From the NCBI GenBank assembly GCA_037349105.1, contig JAYJMM010000102.1:2604001-2668000 (forward strand): 64,000 nucleotides of DNA, read 5' to 3'. Positions 45,401 through 55,167 of this stretch are shown one piece after another. The DNA comes from Limnomonas spitsbergensis (Eukaryota > Chlorophyta > Chlorophyceae > Chlamydomonadales). The notes beneath the pieces were generated by a model. The model was not told the DNA's origin. It saw only the letters and a list, made by a program, of their open reading frames with translations, and did no database searches. A program made the translations under genes and the position numbers. Every line of letters begins with the position of its first letter. Position 1 is the first letter of the stretch.

Positions 45401-47703
45401 CTCTACCCGTCATACTTCAACCTCTCGCAACTCGATCCATATTCATCCACATGTTATACCTCCTCCTGTTTTTTCAACCCGTATACCTCTACCCGCTGCA
45501 CCCACCCGCTGTACCTTAACCCGCTGTACCTTCACTCACTGTACCTTTACCCGTTGTACCTTCACCCGTTGTACCTTTAATCTCTGTACCTTCACCCGCT
45601 GTATCTTAATCTGTTGTAATTTAACCCGCTGTAACTTTACCCGCTGTACCTGAACCTGCTGTACCTGAAGTCTTAACCTACTGTACCTTCACCACTGTAC
45701 CTTAACCCGCTGTATCTTCACCTGGTGTACCTTCACCCGCGGCACCTCTACCCGCTGTACCCCCACCTGGTGTACCTTCATCTGTGGCACCTCTACCCGC
45801 TGTACTGCATGTTGTTCCTTCCACAGCTGTACCTCTTCAGCTCTACCACTTCTATCTCTACTCACATTTCTGTACTTGTTGTGCCTCCATCCGCTGTATC
45901 TCTACCTGCTGTACCTCTGTCCAGAGCACATCTTCCTTGCTGTACCTCCCGCTAAACCTCCCGCTTAATATCCTACTGTACTTCCCGCTGTACCTCCCGC
46001 TTAACCTCCTGCTTAATATCCTACTGTACTTCCCGCTGTACCTCCTGCTAAACCTCCTGCTTAATATCCTACTGTACTTCCCGCTGTACCTCCTGCTGTC
46101 TCGTTTCAATTCCCGTACCCTTGATGGGTTCAACAATAACTGCCCTCATCATGGCCTGGAGCATCATGGTATAGCAGGTGGAGGTACAGCGAGTTAGGGT
46201 GCAGCATGGGTTCAACACTAACTGCCCTCATCATGGCCCTGCATCACCCCCCCCCTTACCTCACCGGTCTCTAGCTTGTGAAGCTTCCACCAAGTGCCTC
46301 CTCCTATGTCGTCTGTCTTCAGGGTGGATGTGACGGGACAGGACGGGAAAACCGTGTCCGCGGTGCAAGGCCATGACAGCTTCCGCCGCTGTGTGGGACA
46401 GAGCGCCGCTGAGTTTACACTAGATCTGCTGTTCCGAAAACAGCAGGTGTGTGGAATGCGCCTGAGGCGCATGGGGTGTGAAAAAATCTGGAGGGATAAA
46501 GGTGTAGATGGTGTAGGAGGTGTGGGAGGGGGCATAAAGTTCAGGTAGGGGTCCGAAGGGGAGGTGAGTGCAAGTAAGCGGTGGGTATCGAGGCATGGGT
46601 GTGAATCCTGAGGCATGAGCCAGGCTGCTAGTGCCCCTCACGTCCCGTGCATGGAGGGGGATGAGGAGAAAGAAGAGTGTGTGGACTCTGGGGGAGACAC
46701 GGGGTATGAAGGCATAAGAAAGGGACGGGGGGGGGGGGGAATCAGAAAAATGTGACCAATGGGAGGGTCTGATCCGCTCAGTGGTGATCCACTTGTACTC
46801 GTGCATGATGCCCATACCTGTCATCCTTGTGTGTCTGATTGCACACTGCGGAGTATGCTTACAGCACACCAGATGATTCAAATTATGAAGCTGGGCATTG
46901 CCTAACCCCGCCTTGGTACCTCCACTACCCCCTGCCTAAACCACCTCCACCTGTCAACCCTACCCAAACCTCATTTTATGTTTGTAGACATCTTGTGCAT
47001 ATGTATATTTCACTGTGCTGTTCACCCACTGCATAAATCTCACCCCCTGTCCCCCTTCTCCAGCCTCAATCCCTCTTCTTGTTCCTCGTTTGCTTTTCTC
47101 TCCTCTTTACTAGTTCAGGATTTGACTTGACAGGGGCGGGAAACCTTCGCACTGCCTTTCCTTTTAGGTGGGGTGGGTTTGTCTCCTACGTGTTCCTCTC
47201 TTCCTTTCCTCTCTTGCCTAGTTTAAATCCAAACCCAAAACCTACATCCAGGCCGTAGGCGCCTCGCCCTGGCGGCTTGCTGTGAACGAGCCTTCCTCCA
47301 CCCTCCACCTTAAAAACCACCAGCAGGCTGTAGACGTCTCTCCGTGGCGCCCCGCAAATCCCTTATCACCCCTCAAAATCTTGAAACCCCCTTTAATCCC
47401 CTTAAAAACTTAAAACCCACCAGCAGGCTGTAGACGTCTCTCTCCGTGGCGCCCCTATAATCCCTTAAAACCCTTCACACCCTTTAAAAACCTTAGGAAT
47501 CCTTAAAACCCCTTAAAACCTTTAAAACCCACCTGTAGGCTGTAGGCGCCTCTCCATGGCGCCCCGGTGTGTACCTGCCTGAGACGCTGTACAGCGCCAA
47601 TGAGGAGCGGGCGCGCGTGCTGGAGCGCATGACCAGCACCCCGGGGACCTTCTCGTACCGTGTGAAGCAGGGCAGCAGCCCGCAGCGGCTACGCAGGGAG
47701 TGA
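36462..47703 (+). CDS. Saccharopine dehydrogenase-like oxidoreductase, start unresolved
   Basis: Ten exons: (open from 36462)-36957, 37371-37488, 39235-39340, 40175-40424, 41945-42017, 42607-42697, 43681-43821, 44909-45021, 46323-46446 and 47539-47703 (TGA). Phases agree throughout. The intron after 42017 starts with GC; the rest are GT-AG. The Rossmann dinucleotide motif ILVIGGTGRIGSAAAIHLL opens the domain. It is followed by LAGRDPVRGA, ALHTAGPYLNELPDILAAAI, AGVPAYVDVADP, GAFPGLSNLMAVE, GTINLLITNLGFGEPVFTYR, VGTRNVWAWPFPEVATVSEA, MGTAPELWNVIM and a C-terminal PGVYLPETLYS. About 428 residues run from the first beta strand, normal for the saccharopine dehydrogenase-like family. The substrate is unknown. 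The in-frame sequence before the Rossmann fold (36462-36850) is Ser/Ala/Pro/Arg-rich like a plastid transit peptide but holds no ATG, so the start is in an unseen exon or lost. Introns are long and full of repeats. Confidence 0.85.
37215..37350 (+). repeat. Dispersed repeat family A copy
   Basis: CCACCGGCTGTAGGCCGGTC, AAGGTTTGGTCCCC and TAGTGCGCATTAAAACAAAC. It ends 20 bp before exon 2 of the dehydrogenase-like gene. Confidence 0.7.
37565..37690. repeat. CTGACCTGGCCCAGC-type 15-bp tandem repeat
   Basis: About eight degenerate copies of CTGACCTGGCCCAGC / CTGCCTGACCTG in the second intron. Confidence 0.75.
37700..37870 (-). repeat. Dispersed repeat family A copy, inverted
   Basis: The reverse complement reads GCAATTCAGCTCGATCATGG, GCAGGCCCTGCAGCTTGGGC, CACTGGCCATACC, GGCTTGGTCCCC and GTCTGGTGTGTAAACC. 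Confidence 0.65.
38165..38420. repeat. 51-bp tandem repeat, 5 copies
   Basis: CAGAGATCTCAAGTGTGAGC followed by CTGACAGTGCAGAGATGATC and CAGCCCTGAAT repeats five times with few changes in the second intron of the dehydrogenase-like gene. Confidence 0.9.
39922..40192 (+). repeat. Tandem duplication of an intron end and exon start (decoy acceptor)
   Basis: 39922-40037 and 40086-40192 share CACATACCTCCACAACCTCC, GCGTTGATGTCAATGAATAA, TTCGCCCTTGA, then TTCATTCAG/GCGGGCGTTCCGGCCTAC. The second copy is the real 3' splice site of exon 4 (40175). The first, at 40020, is a decoy and leaves the reading frame after the shared 18 bases. Confidence 0.9.
40430..40660. repeat. 19-bp tandem repeat, about 11 copies
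   Basis: The unit is CCATGCATGGCTCAGCAGG. All three forward frames are open through it and give the same 19-residue periodic peptide, so these are repeat frames. It starts directly after the exon 4 donor (40424). Confidence 0.9.
40690..40855 (+). repeat. Dispersed repeat family A copy
   Basis: GGGGGCCTGGTGCAGCAAGG, CCTGCTGCTTGTGCCA, GGTCAAGGTTGAGTCCCCAT, CCAGCGGTGGCCGTCCAGCA and GATATGGCGCGTACGAAA. Confidence 0.7.
41345..41540 (-). repeat. Dispersed repeat family A copy, inverted
   Basis: The reverse complement reads GCGATTCAGCTACAATTTAG, CTACATCACG, GCAGCAAGCCCTGCTGCTTG, GACCACCGGCCATAGGCTG, CTCAAGGTTTGGCCCCCAAT, CGGCCCAGAGG and GTCTGGCGTGCAATAAAA. This is the most complete copy. Confidence 0.75.
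41815..41970 (+). repeat. Tandem duplication of the exon 5 acceptor (decoy at 41842)
   Basis: CCCACTTGCCGTGTGCAG/GCCTGTGTGGCA (decoy) and TCCACTTTCCCTGTGCAG/GCCTGGGTGGCA (real, 41945) lie 103 bp apart with matching upstream words (GATG.AG...CAGT). Confidence 0.8.
42885..43080 (+). repeat. Dispersed repeat family A copy
   Basis: CATATCAGCTACAACTGAGC, CTGGGGCAGCAGGGCCTGCT, GGCCACTGGCTGTAGGCCCG, TCAAGGTTTGGTCCC and GCGCACGCTAAAACAAAC. The head sequence is duplicated. Confidence 0.75.
45110..46110. repeat. Pyrimidine-rich degenerate repeat (CCCGCTGTACCTTCA type), about 1 kb
   Basis: Dozens of degenerate 12-18-bp copies of ACCCGCTGTACCT fill the intron after exon 8 of the dehydrogenase-like gene. 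The last 150 bp form a higher-order unit, TTAATATCCTACTGTACTTC-CCGCTGTACCTCC, repeated three times. Open frames here are low-complexity Leu/Pro/Cys/Thr peptides and not genes. Confidence 0.85.
46128..46245. repeat. Direct duplication in an intron
   Basis: GGGTTCAACAATAACTGCCC-TCATCATGGCC and GGGTTCAACACTAACTGCCC-TCATCATGGCC are about 80 bp apart. Confidence 0.8.
47240..47565 (+). repeat. Four copies of the exon 10 acceptor and exon start
   Basis: Real exon 10 starts at 47539 (CCCACCTGTAG/GCTGTAGGCGCCTCTCC-ATGGCGCCCC). Earlier copies start at 47252 (CATCCAG/GCCGTAGGCGCCTCGCC-CTGGCGG), 47337 (CACCAGCAG/GCTGTAGACGTCTCTCC-GTGGCGCCCC) and 47427 (CACCAGCAG/GCTGTAGACGTCTCTCTCC-GTGGCGCCCC). Only the last leads into the conserved PGVYLPE C terminus. 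Confidence 0.85.
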
Positions 47704-48404
47704 CGCTAGCGCGTGGCGTTGAGAGGCTGCTTTAGCTACGATACAGCTGCATCTCAGCCTTCGTCCAGGAGGGAGGGGCGGCGTAGTGGCCCCAAGTGAG
47801 GAGAAGGGCTGTGGAAAACCCGGAGCGTATCCATGCTGCTGCTGTTCCCTCAAGCCTGAAAAGGGGAACCCTCCTGTGATGCTAGCTTGGGGCGGCAGAG
47901 TGGCCTCAAGATGGGAGGAGGGCTTTGGGCGGTGCGATCCTGAAGGCGGCAGGTCAATGCCTGCGGCGGCTATGCAGGAACTATATTGAGTGCGGGGTGG
48001 CGGAGTTAGGATCTTGAGTCATGAGAAGGGCTGTGTAGCACCCTCAACTCTGCAGCGCATCCATACCAGTGCTGTGCAGTTGCACAGTAATTAAGAAATC
48101 GTGGGGGTAAATAACTAATTACGGTCCCCTGCTGGTGAAGTAGCTGAATCTGCTTTGAAACTACGGTGACTGGAACTCAGCTACGCGATTCAGCTACCGT
48201 GAGGACCGTAATCGGCACGGCACTGATCCAGGCTGCCGCTACCTCAAGTTTGAAGAGGAGTCTCCTGGTATTTCAAGCTTGGGGCAGCAATGTGACACCA
48301 AGGCTTGAGGAGAGCAGCTTGGAACCCGGGGGTGCACACACGCTGCGGCCATCAGCACTGGGGGAGGGTCTCCCAGTTATCACCGTGCAGCCCTGGTGCT
48401 GTCT

Positions 48405-48590
48405 ATTTTTGATGCTTCAGCTACAATTCAGCCAGATCATACAGTCGGGGGACCTGGTTCAACAAGACCTGCTCTTTAGACCCTCGGATGTAGGCTGGCA
48501 AAGGTTTGGTGTCCATCGACCCAGTGGTGCCCATCGACCTGATTGGGGTGATCTGTCGCGCTTCGAAATTGATGTAGGCTTTGAAATTTT
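48405..48590 (+). repeat. Dispersed repeat family A copy
   Basis: CTTCAGCTACAATTCAGCCA, GGGGACCTGGTTCAACAAGA, CCTGCTCTTTAGACC, GATGTAGGCTGGCAAAGGTT, TGGTGTCCATCGACCCAGTG and TGATCTGTCGCGCTTCGAAA. Confidence 0.7.
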
Positions 48591-49014
48591 CAAATCTGAA
48601 ACCGGACCCCTAGCGACGTCCTGTTGCAGGAACGTAGCTCAGGGCGGCAAGCACATATGGCTGGGAATGGTGCTAAAGACATGCTGCGTTCTTGTTGCGC
48701 ACGAGTGCAGTCAGTGTGCTCCATGCTTCCAATGCCCTAGCATCAACGCGGAACTTCAGGAGCGGAGGTGGGCTGGTCCTCCGAACGACGATACAGACTT
48801 TCACCAGCTGTACAGTACAGCAGTTAGGGGTGGGAGGCCCTGGCTTTTGTGGAAGATGTTGTCAAATTTGCTGAGGGCTAGTCTCTTGAGGGGCTGGGGA
48901 TTATATCCTCCCGTTCTGTTGGTTGTTGTTGCTGTTTGGAGGGTGGAGACTCCCTTCCTTTATTTTCTCTCGTGCCTTCTCTTTTGAGGTTCCTAGCAGA
49001 CTTTTTGTTTGCCA

Positions 49015-49075
49015 AAGTGGCCGACCTTTATTTGTTAAGCAGGGCCCAGGCGTGCAACGTCTTAACAAGTGCAGT
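49015..49075 (+). repeat. Dispersed repeat family B copy
   Basis: AAAGTGGCCGACC, then GCAGGGCCCAGGCGTGCAAC and GTCTTAAC. It is preceded by a CCTTCCTTTATTTTCTCTC pyrimidine stretch, as are the copies near 54700 and 54840. Confidence 0.6.
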
Positions 49076-50293
49076 GCTGTGTTACAGACATACCGGTAAT
49101 ATGGGAATTCAGACATACACCGTTCTGAACAGACGTAATAATTTGATCAGTAGGCCCAAAATCGGGCGTTGAATGGTAACCCCTGAGCTGTGGGTATGAC
49201 CTGGTATGAAAACTATGGAACCAGCAGCCCCGAGGTTCTGGGTCCCATTCATGGACTGGGAATTTGCCGCCTTGCCCATCTTTGTAGGTCAGTTCTCTAG
49301 GGGGCGTTACTCTAGCCAGCACACCGATACAATTCAAAAACTTCAGAGCACACGACACTGGCACAATGCTGGAAAGCTTCCTGCACCATCTACTACACGC
49401 TTATCATGCAAGGCACGCTCCCCATTGGCATCATTAGCTACGGAACAAGATAGTGCGAAGCGAAAAGAATGCTCAGGCAGTCCACGCTGCTACTGAAGTC
49501 CACAAGGTGATCGTAACTTTTTGATAACAGAGCCACCATTCCGATGGCAATGCTGGGGACACAACATTTGGCACCAATTCAATTTGTCACACCCAAGCCA
49601 CAGGTTCACACCTAGGCGGTAGGCTTCTAAATGGTGCACACTTTTTCGTTTTCCATGTTGGACACAGCCCAAGTGCCATACCTTTTAAGGGAATTGTTCC
49701 ATTGTTGTTCCTGGTGAGCTGATTGCCTACATTTTACTGTCGAGTGTCAGGCACACAACATAACAAGATTAGCGTAGGCATTTACCAGCAAGTTTGGCAT
49801 GACATTGTTGCTGAACCTCGACGGTTTTGAATAATATAGCTTGTTTCAAATGTTTTAAATGGCTTAGGATGCTGTGTACCAGGAAATGGGCATAAACGTT
49901 CCATCGTCACCAGGTTTCATCCCTTATTTGAGTCCATTACATCAGACTAGTTTATCATCCTGGGTGAAGATGCCATAATGCACATCCCAACCACAGCTAG
50001 GGACTTATTCAGTTCTTCGCTAGCATACAGCTCAAGGTCTCAAAATTTTAATTTATATAAAAGAGATCCTACCACATGATAAACTCCTGATGAAGTGTTC
50101 ATATCATATTCTAAAAGAAACAGATGTGAACTATCTCTTTACCAAAGGACTTTCGAGTTCCAAGGCAACTCTGGGCCACAAATATTTAACAAATGTCGGC
50201 AAGAAAAACATATCGTACTTATGCGCAAATCCAAGGTAGTATAAGCTACCACAAATACCGACAGGAAAAGGTAATAAAACATAATCGTATCAG

Positions 50294-50298
50294 TTACA
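50294..50298 (-). terminator. TGTAA polyadenylation signal of the PTB gene
   Basis: TTACA on the + strand, i.e. TGTAA in the gene's sense, lies 57 nt beyond the stop codon. Confidence 0.65.
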
Positions 50299-50354
50299 GC
50301 AGAGCATCCACGCGGACAGTGTTATGACAAGGCGCAAAACTAGATTCTCGTCTC

Positions 50355-53300
50355 TTAATTGGAAGGCACCACTCCAATCGTGGTGTTGGAGGTGGCCTGC
50401 ATCAGGTCCAGGGCCTGTTGCAAGTAGTATGTGACCTGCACGCTGGTCATGTAGTTCTTGGCTCCGTACTTATTCTTGCTGTAGATGTACAGCGCTTTCT
50501 TGGAGCTCGTCATCTGGGTCGTGATCTTGGAGTCAAGGGCAGAGCCATTGATGGGCACAGTGGTACCATTCCACCAGGCCGTCTCGTTTTTGTGCAGGTT
50601 GTTGATGGTCTGCATCTGGGTGTAAATCTTGTTGGCGGTGTCGTACGATGATTGCCTGAAGTACCTCATCTCGTTGGCCATAACGATGGAGGGGGCATAG
50701 CCGCCAGCAGAGAAGAGGGCGGCGCAGAATCCAAGGGCCAGCAGGATTGTCCAGATCCAGCCCATGAAGGTGCGCGCGAGCACGGGGAAGTTGAGTCCAG
50801 TCTTGAGGTTCTCCATCAGGCCGATACCGATCTCGCAGCCGACAATGATCTGCAAAGAGGGGAGGGCAATAATACGTAGGTCAGAATTGGCGTGTGCGAC
50901 AAGGAGCGCGATGCATCTAGTGCAGCCTCATGTGCCGCGTGGTGAACAAGCTAAATCATATTGAATTAATTCGGGAATCATGTTGCAGTTTGAGACACAC
51001 AAAGAATTCATTTGAACACCTAGGGTTCAGGGTACATAGAAGTGTAGGGTTATTCGTGTAACATATCAAGTGCATATGGGCCACACATAATTCTCAATAG
51101 ATGCACACAGCCACACACACCTGAGTGGTGGACACGGGGATGCCGTAGAAAGAGGCGAGCGAGATGGTCAGGCCAGCAGCCAGCTCAGCACTGTAACCGC
51201 GGCAGGGGGTCAGGTGCAGCAGCTTGACTCCGAGCTGCATGATGATGTTGTAGCCATACGTCATGAGGCCGAGCACGATACCGATGCCGCCCATAGCAAA
51301 GATCCACTTCTCAGTTGCAGCGGCGCCGGTGGGCACGGCGTGGGTCATGTAGGCCGTGTAGATGCCAGAGAAAGGCCCAACGCTGTTGGCAACATCGTTG
51401 GCGCCGTGTGCGAAGGCCACGCAACAGGCAGAGAACACCTGGAGGTACTGATACACCTTTTCAGTCTGCACAGGGAAGACCTCTGCGCCAGCATGCATGG
51501 ACTGTACGGCGGCGTCACCGGCCAGGCCATGGTCGTGGACCTCGAAGTAGAGGCCCTTGATCATCTGCTTGGCAGTGATGGTGTAGAGGTAATAGCTGTA
51601 GTGGTAGGGCAGCTTGTACCAGGGGGCATCCTCAGGAGTCACATGCACAATGATCTACAGGCAAGGGGGGCAGGGGACACAATCAGATGGGCCACTGGGC
51701 TGAGAAGGGCAGGCATCACCGACCAAGCCTGAAGAAATGCAGGGTGCCGAGATAACAAGGGTGTCCCGATTCACAAGGAAACAGTCCACCACAGACTCAG
51801 GGTGCCTTCCTTACTAACATACACATTTTGTCAATATAATTTACAACTGTTCCGATCCTTCCTGACACCATCCATACCTTGTCTTCGGGCCTGGCCTTCA
51901 TAGTCTCCTCCAATCCCTCCTTTGTCGGGGCAGCCTCGGTGTCTCCGTCCACTGCCAGCTGCACAACAGCCTTCTCGGCACCGTCGAGGTGGGAGGCAGC
52001 TTCGGTCCTGCAGCGGAGAGAAACAGGATGTTCGTAAACCAGGCTAGGATGGATTGAGAGGGAGTAAAGGAAAAGGGTGGGTTGGAATACTAACAAAAAT
52101 GCAGCAGCCTTTGGGAATGGGGGGACATCAGCAAGGGGAGCAATATGACCTTTTGCGCGTAAGTACTTCCCAGCTTAACCCATGCAAGCAAACTCACTCG
52201 CTGAGGTCCCTCCTCATCTTCATCTTCAGGAGGACAATGCCGATAGAGCCACCGACAATGGCACAGCCTGCAGCGACAACAGCCGCGATCCATGCGGCAG
52301 CGTTGTACATCTCCTGGCAATCCGTGTAAGACAGGTTGTTGCGGCCGATGGAAGTGGTGCAGGGCCAGATCTTGGTCATCTCAGCCTTCGCGCCCTTGGC
52401 CAGCACGAACATGAGGTTGATGAAGATGGTGATGAAGAGGAGGACGGGCAGCGAGTAGATCGCCAGGTTGGTAGAGTTTTTGCGGCGCAGGATTAACACT
52501 CGGTTCAGGAAGAAGATGATCGAGGAGAGGATGCCGCCAACGAGGGGGGAGAAGAACCAGGAAAGGACCACGGGCAGGAAACCCTGAGGGGAGAGGAGGT
52601 GGTCAGGGAAGAGAAGGTGAGCATTGTGCGGAGTGTACGGAAAGTGTAGACAGGGCCTGGCAAACACGAAATCACACTCACACTATGGCGAGGCATTGTT
52701 GTGCCCATAGCGTGGTACAGGTACGGATGTGGCTTTGGCCCTGAGCTGCGTATGTGCCCCCCTAACATGCCTAGGGGGGCATATTTTTCTTCTTCCCCTA
52801 TTGCATCAGTTATCAGCTTCACAGCAGGGTCTCCAAGCCCTTTAACCGACAAGGCTGACCTGGCAGCCTGCAGGTACAGCAGTTGCTGCCCAGCAGACCC
52901 TTAACAAAACCCAGCTGGGCGGCATGTGTGCAGGGTGTAACAAATAGAGTCCTCACAAAAGTGCGTAAAGGCATAACACCCCCCCTTCCAGTAGTCGTCA
53001 GTTACAACTGGGCCCGCCCCTAATCAGACACCATAAGCTCAAGCCTTGTCATCTTCCACAGACACGTACCTTGGTGTAGGGGAAGTTGCCGATCTCCTGA
53101 TGCCACAGCACGCCGTTCCAGCCGCCGTACACCAGCGCAAAGCCCATGATGGATCCAACTGCACAGACAGGAAGCATCGTTTAATAATGTGAATATCACA
53201 GGGTGCTCATTACACTGTTACAGCATTCACAGACCAAATCAGCAAAAACTTATTCAGTGATGTTGCCTGTACATTCAATACATATTTTTCACAATAAGGG

Positions 53301-55167
53301 GCCCTTAACAACACAAGATTAGACTAGTTTCGGCTGCTATCTGGCATGACTAAAACCAGTGTAAAGGACAATTAAGCAGGCTTGAATCTTGCTGCGGAAC
53401 TTACTGATGGAGTGTGTCGTGGAGACTGCCAGGCACCAGTAGGTGGCAACAAGGAGCCAGGTGCCAGCCACTGCCAGGGAGCAGAGCATGCCGTACATGT
53501 AGATCTCAGGCACATCCTGCGAGTGAGGAGGGGCAGGTAGAAGGAGAGATGAGAGTCAGGCGTCACGGGGGAAGCAATGAAGGCAGGGGGGCGTGAATCG
53601 TTTGCAACAAATAAGGCATATGCACTTTGACCAGGGGACGAGGGTTTAGAGACCGACGTACTGACTGCTACTTAATAAGCAGATAGTGGTCCAGGCAATT
53701 AGGCACCCCCTGACAAAAATGCTTTCTGCCTTGGACCACTGGGCAACAGGCATTGAGGAGATGACTGGGGTGCGCGCATGAGATGGGGCCTGGCTGGTAA
53801 TCTTCTTTATGAAGTCCCGGGTGAGTGATGCGGCTACAGGCCTAGAACGCCGCCACAGGTGCTCTCAAGCACTGGCTCTGTCTGAAATGAGGCTGCCTAA
53901 GTATTAAGACTGCAACGTCAGAACAAAGCATACATCCTGGGGCAGCTAATGGTAGTTAACCCAGCAATCCAGCATGTGGCATTACAACAAGCTGATGCTG
54001 CTGCCCACTATGCCCTTTCAGTAATCCCAGTCCAGGCACGGATGTCAGTGTTGCTTGCATCACCCACAGATCGAGGCACATCGAAATTTCATTATGGCTG
54101 CAGCAGGCTAGTATCCACCAGACTCTTGTGCCGTTAGAGAAGTACCGGTATTGTCTGACTTGCCTGGAAGTAGGTAAGGTTGGTGATGTCCGAGGCGACG
54201 GTCTTCGTAGTCTCGCCTCCGAGGGCGATGGCTCCGACAAACTCGAAAATGCCGGCAATCTGCGAAGGAAGGGTGGGGCACGGATCCGGACAGACCATCA
54301 GCAGGTGGAGCAGCCAGGCCACGTTTCCACTTCTTCGCACAGTTGCTTCGTCCGGTAATGTCAGAATAATTTACGAAGTACATTTTTCTTGCACACTCAC
54401 TTCCCTAGCATAGTCTTACCTTTGCCTGTCCCTACAACTAAGGTAGTAGTTTTGTTAATTTGTTACGAGATATATCAAGTCTGCCTGGGCAGGCCGCCCA
54501 CTCACTCAGGCCGTCCATACTTAAGCTAGGGCCGGTGATGACAGCCAGGCGAGCAATCAAAATGACGTGTGGATTTCAAGGTCGTCGACGATACATGAAA
54601 TGCAGCGTGTCAAGTTCCCACACTGAAACTCGTGTGAAATTGAGCTGTGCAGGCGTTCTTGTTCGCCCACTTAATTGTACTGGATTTTACGTATAATTTC
54701 CAATTTTCCTTTTTATCCTTTTCCCCCTTCCTGACAGTGGGACGCCCACGCGGCCGAGTCTTTTGAGCATGGCCCAGACGTCTTTAGCTTCCGGTAGTTG
54801 GATTGGGGATTAGGAATTTTGTTTTGTTTTTGGGGGTCGCTTTCATTCCTCTCTCTCTTGAGTTTGCAACCTGGTTGTTGGACGCCGACGCGGCCGACTG
54901 GAGCCTTTGCAGCATGGCCCAGTGGTGGAACGTCATTGACTATGCAGTGCAACCATGAAGCATCGGGTGCAAGCTTTGATTTTCCCATCCATGACTCACG
55001 ATGCAAGCCTGCCATAGTTTCAGCGTCCGAGAGCCGACAGAGGTCGCGAAGGAGTTAGCGACGTCGTTGGCACCGATGCCCCACGCCATGTAGAAGGAGG
55101 CCAGGCCTCCGCAGACGACAATCCAAAGGTAATCATCCCAGACATTGTCAAGACCAGGGGCAACCAT
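50355..55167 (-). CDS. PTB: PTB-type sodium/phosphate symporter (PHO4 family)
   Basis: Eight exons in transcription order: 55167-55000, 54259-54164, 53516-53405, 53158-53070, 52583-52198, 52007-51878, 51654-51121 and 50849-50355 (TAA). They give 669 residues with consistent phases. The second intron has a GC donor (TTCCAG/GCAAGT); the others are GT-AG. The duplicated PHO4 signature is present at both ends of the protein: GIGANDVANSFATSVG (motif at 32-38) and AHGANDVANSVGPFSGIY (411-417). LAVSTTHSI and GIPVSTTQIIVG are the paired STT motifs. Hydrophobic helices occupy both halves, separated by an acidic soluble loop of about 100 residues (exon 6 and flanks, EAASHLDGAEKAVVQL...). The last exon adds a membrane helix and a ~110-residue polar tail with NETAWWNGT and NTT sites. 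It is expected to import phosphate at the plasma membrane. The ATG has a good context (ATCGCCATGG). Very confident. Confidence 0.93.
52733..52800 (+). repeat. Intronic hairpin within a partial family C copy
   Basis: TATGTGCCCCCCTA and TAGGGGGGCATA form a 12-13-bp stem with a 7-nt loop (52751-52783), followed by TTTTTC. The sequence just before it (GGCTTTGGCCCTGAGCTGCG) matches the head of family C at 29845. Confidence 0.65.
54700..54950 (+). repeat. Two dispersed family B copies in PTB intron 1
   Basis: GGGACGCCCACGCGGCCGAG with GAGCATGGCCCAGACG (54741-54785), and GGACGCCGACGCGGCCGACT with GCAGCATGGCCCAGTGGTGG then AACGTCATTGAC (54880-54940). Each is preceded by a CTTTC/CCTC pyrimidine run, so the family unit is probably at least 100 bp. 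Confidence 0.7.

Larger units (their letters stand above)
47704..50293. other. Intergenic region between convergent dehydrogenase-like and PTB genes
   Basis: No gene is supported. It contains family A (48405-48590) and family B (49015-49075) repeat copies. A 273-codon open frame at 48166-48987 (+) is built over the family A repeat, has no recognisable domain and lacks a convincing start. The 49700-50290 stretch is AT-rich and featureless. I see no TGTAA soon after the stop at 47703. Confidence 0.4.

Noticed and set aside
44997..46197. Leu/Pro/Cys-rich plus-strand frames of up to 218 codons
   Set aside because: They are low-complexity translation of the pyrimidine repeat inside an intron of the dehydrogenase-like gene.
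48166..48987. 273-codon plus-strand frame
   Set aside because: It runs through a family A dispersed repeat, has no recognisable domain and no supporting splice or polyadenylation signal.
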